Shown piece by piece: positions 7,948-9,057 of a stretch of DNA of 9,057 nt. Made by a program: the position numbers and the translations under genes. The notes beneath the pieces are model-generated. The model had not been told where the DNA came from. It searched no databases and saw nothing but the letters and a program-made list of their open reading frames with translations. Position 1 is the first letter of the stretch, and every line of letters starts with the position of its first letter. Origin of the DNA: JAHBXC01 sp964350875 (GTDB lineage Bacteria > Planctomycetota > Phycisphaerae > Phycisphaerales > UBA1924); assembly GCA_964350875.1 (NCBI GenBank), contig CAYGLT010000086.1, positions 1 through 9,057 on the forward strand, read 5' to 3'.

Positions 7948-9057
7948 TTATCGACCGCTCTTCACGGTCTTGTTGTAGCCGTCGAAGTTCCGCTCGCCGG
8001 GCTGGATGTTCGGGTACTCCTCCACGCTCTTCTCATAGGCCCCGATGATCTTCAGCATCGGCTCGAAGACCCATGCCATGGTGAGCGTAGAAGTCCAGAG
8101 GTTGTAGTCCTCGTGCGGGTCGCTGGAGAGATCGAAGACCATGGGGAGTTGGGGCGTCATGTACCCTTGGTTGATCGCCTCCATCGCGGGACCGGGCACG
8201 GTCCGCTTGATCATCTTGTAATAACGCCACTTGACGGACATCAACTCGCAGTCGGTGCCGAAGAACATGTAGTGTTCGCGTCCTGTCTCCTCCTCCTTGC
8301 CGAGGAGGAAGTCCGAGACATCCACGCCGTCGATTGGCCGGTCCGTGGGCACCAGGTTTGAGGCGCCGGCGAAGGAGGCGAGCGTGGGCAGCCAGTCCAC
8401 GGAAGCGAACATCTGCTCGGTCACCAAGCCCTTGGCGAACTTGTCGGGCCAACGAACGATGGCGGGCACACGCATGCTGCCCTCGTAGGGCGTATAGAAG
8501 AAATTGCCTCGGAACGGGCCGTTCGAGCCGCCGCCGGCGTCGGCGCCGCCGTTGAGGCCGCCGGTGGCGTTGTCGCTGCTGAGCACGACGATGGTGTTGT
8601 CGGCGATGCCGGCCGCTTCGATGGCGTCGAGCACCTGGCCGACACGGAAGTCCATCTCGGCGATGCTGTCGGAGTACGGGCCGCCGCGGTTCGGGGACTT
8701 CCCTGCGAACTCGGGGTTGGGCATGATCGGCGGGTGCATCTCGGAATAGCCGAGATACACGAAGAACGGCTTCTCCGCCTCGGCGTTTTCGTTGATGAAG
8801 TCGATCGTCTTGGGGATGAGGTATTCCCCGTCGATGATGGGTCGGACCTTCAGGTCCAGCACCATCACCGGCTTCGAGGGCTCGCCCTTCTTGCCTTCAA
8901 GAACATGGGGCGGAACATTGAGCAGTTCCTTCTTCCCCATCTCCTTGAGGATCTCGTCGGCCATGAGGTTGTACATGGGGTAACTGGTGAAGGCCGACTG
9001 GTCCCAACTGTTCGGGATGCCCCACCACTCGTCGAAGCCCTGATCGTTGGGCAGGCG
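7948..9057 (-). CDS. Sulfatase (arylsulfatase/alkaline phosphatase superfamily), N-terminus beyond window edge
   Basis: Type I sulfatases hydrolyse sulfate esters of small molecules or polysaccharides, usually in the periplasm or outside the cell. The frame is open from base 9057 to a TAA at 7948, giving 369 visible residues; an internal ATG at 8976 is not the start because conserved sulfatase sequence (LPNDQGFDEWWG) precedes it. The part with the CxPSR/CxAxR motif that carries formylglycine lies outside the window. Numbering from the edge, visible hallmarks are FFVYLGYSEMHPP (98-110, with His108), the segment IAEMDFRVGQVLDAI (132-146), the metal-binding SDN (161-163), FRGNFFYTPYEGSMRVPAIVRWP (182-204, shown here as FRG at 182-184 and EGSMRVP at 192-198), SVDWLPTLASF (219-229) and the late VFDLSSDPHEDYNLW (307-321). 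The canonical Lys of the RGGKG motif is absent. The substrate is unknown; marine polysaccharide sulfate is a guess. Confidence 0.93.
   Translation of the reverse strand, partial: RLPNDQGFDEWWGIPNSWDQSAFTSYPMYNLMADEILKEMGKKELLNVPPHVLEGKKGEPSKPVMVLDLKVRPIIDGEYLIPKTIDFINENAEAEKPFFVYLGYSEMHPPIMPNPEFAGKSPNRGGPYSDSIAEMDFRVGQVLDAIEAAGIADNTIVVLSSDNATGGLNGGADAGGGSNGPFRGNFFYTPYEGSMRVPAIVRWPDKFAKGLVTEQMFASVDWLPTLASFAGASNLVPTDRPIDGVDVSDFLLGKEEETGREHYMFFGTDCELMSVKWRYYKMIKRTVPGPAMEAINQGYMTPQLPMVFDLSSDPHEDYNLWTSTLTMAWVFEPMLKIIGAYEKSVEEYPNIQPGERNFDGYNKTVKSGR

Overview
The window reads as high-GC bacterial chromosome in which every credible gene lies on the minus strand. It holds five genes, two of them cut by the window edges. 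Read in the direction of transcription (from high to low coordinate) they are: a sulfatase with its N-terminus outside the window; a DUF1254/DUF1214 lipoprotein; a cardiolipin synthase-type phospholipase D protein; a large lipoprotein secretin; and an MsbA-like ABC exporter whose C-terminal end lies outside the window. Coding density is high and no gap exceeds about 175 bases.

A formylglycine-type sulfatase, Gram-negative envelope genes (secretin, lipoproteins, cardiolipin synthase) and strong G/C preference at third positions suggest a marine or aquatic Planctomycetota, possibly Phycisphaerae. This is inference from gene content and style; no marker gene is present to settle it.

Transcription units: a directional intrinsic terminator at about 6121-6160, 22 bases after the DUF1254/1214 stop, closes the upstream unit (sulfatase and DUF1254/1214 protein, 146 bases apart). 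The second unit starts with cardiolipin synthase (gap of 172 bases to the secretin) and continues into secretin and ABC exporter (gap of 44 bases). The secretin and exporter are probably co-transcribed; whether cardiolipin synthase shares their transcript is unclear. All three act in or on the cell envelope: lipid synthesis at the inner membrane, an outer-membrane channel, and an inner-membrane exporter.

The most unusual object is the secretin. It has its own lipobox and about 300 residues after the conserved secretin domain that I cannot assign to a known domain. No other type II secretion or type IV pilus gene is visible beside it. No CRISPR array, mobile element, tRNA or rRNA was seen, and I found no clear evidence of an entirely new system.
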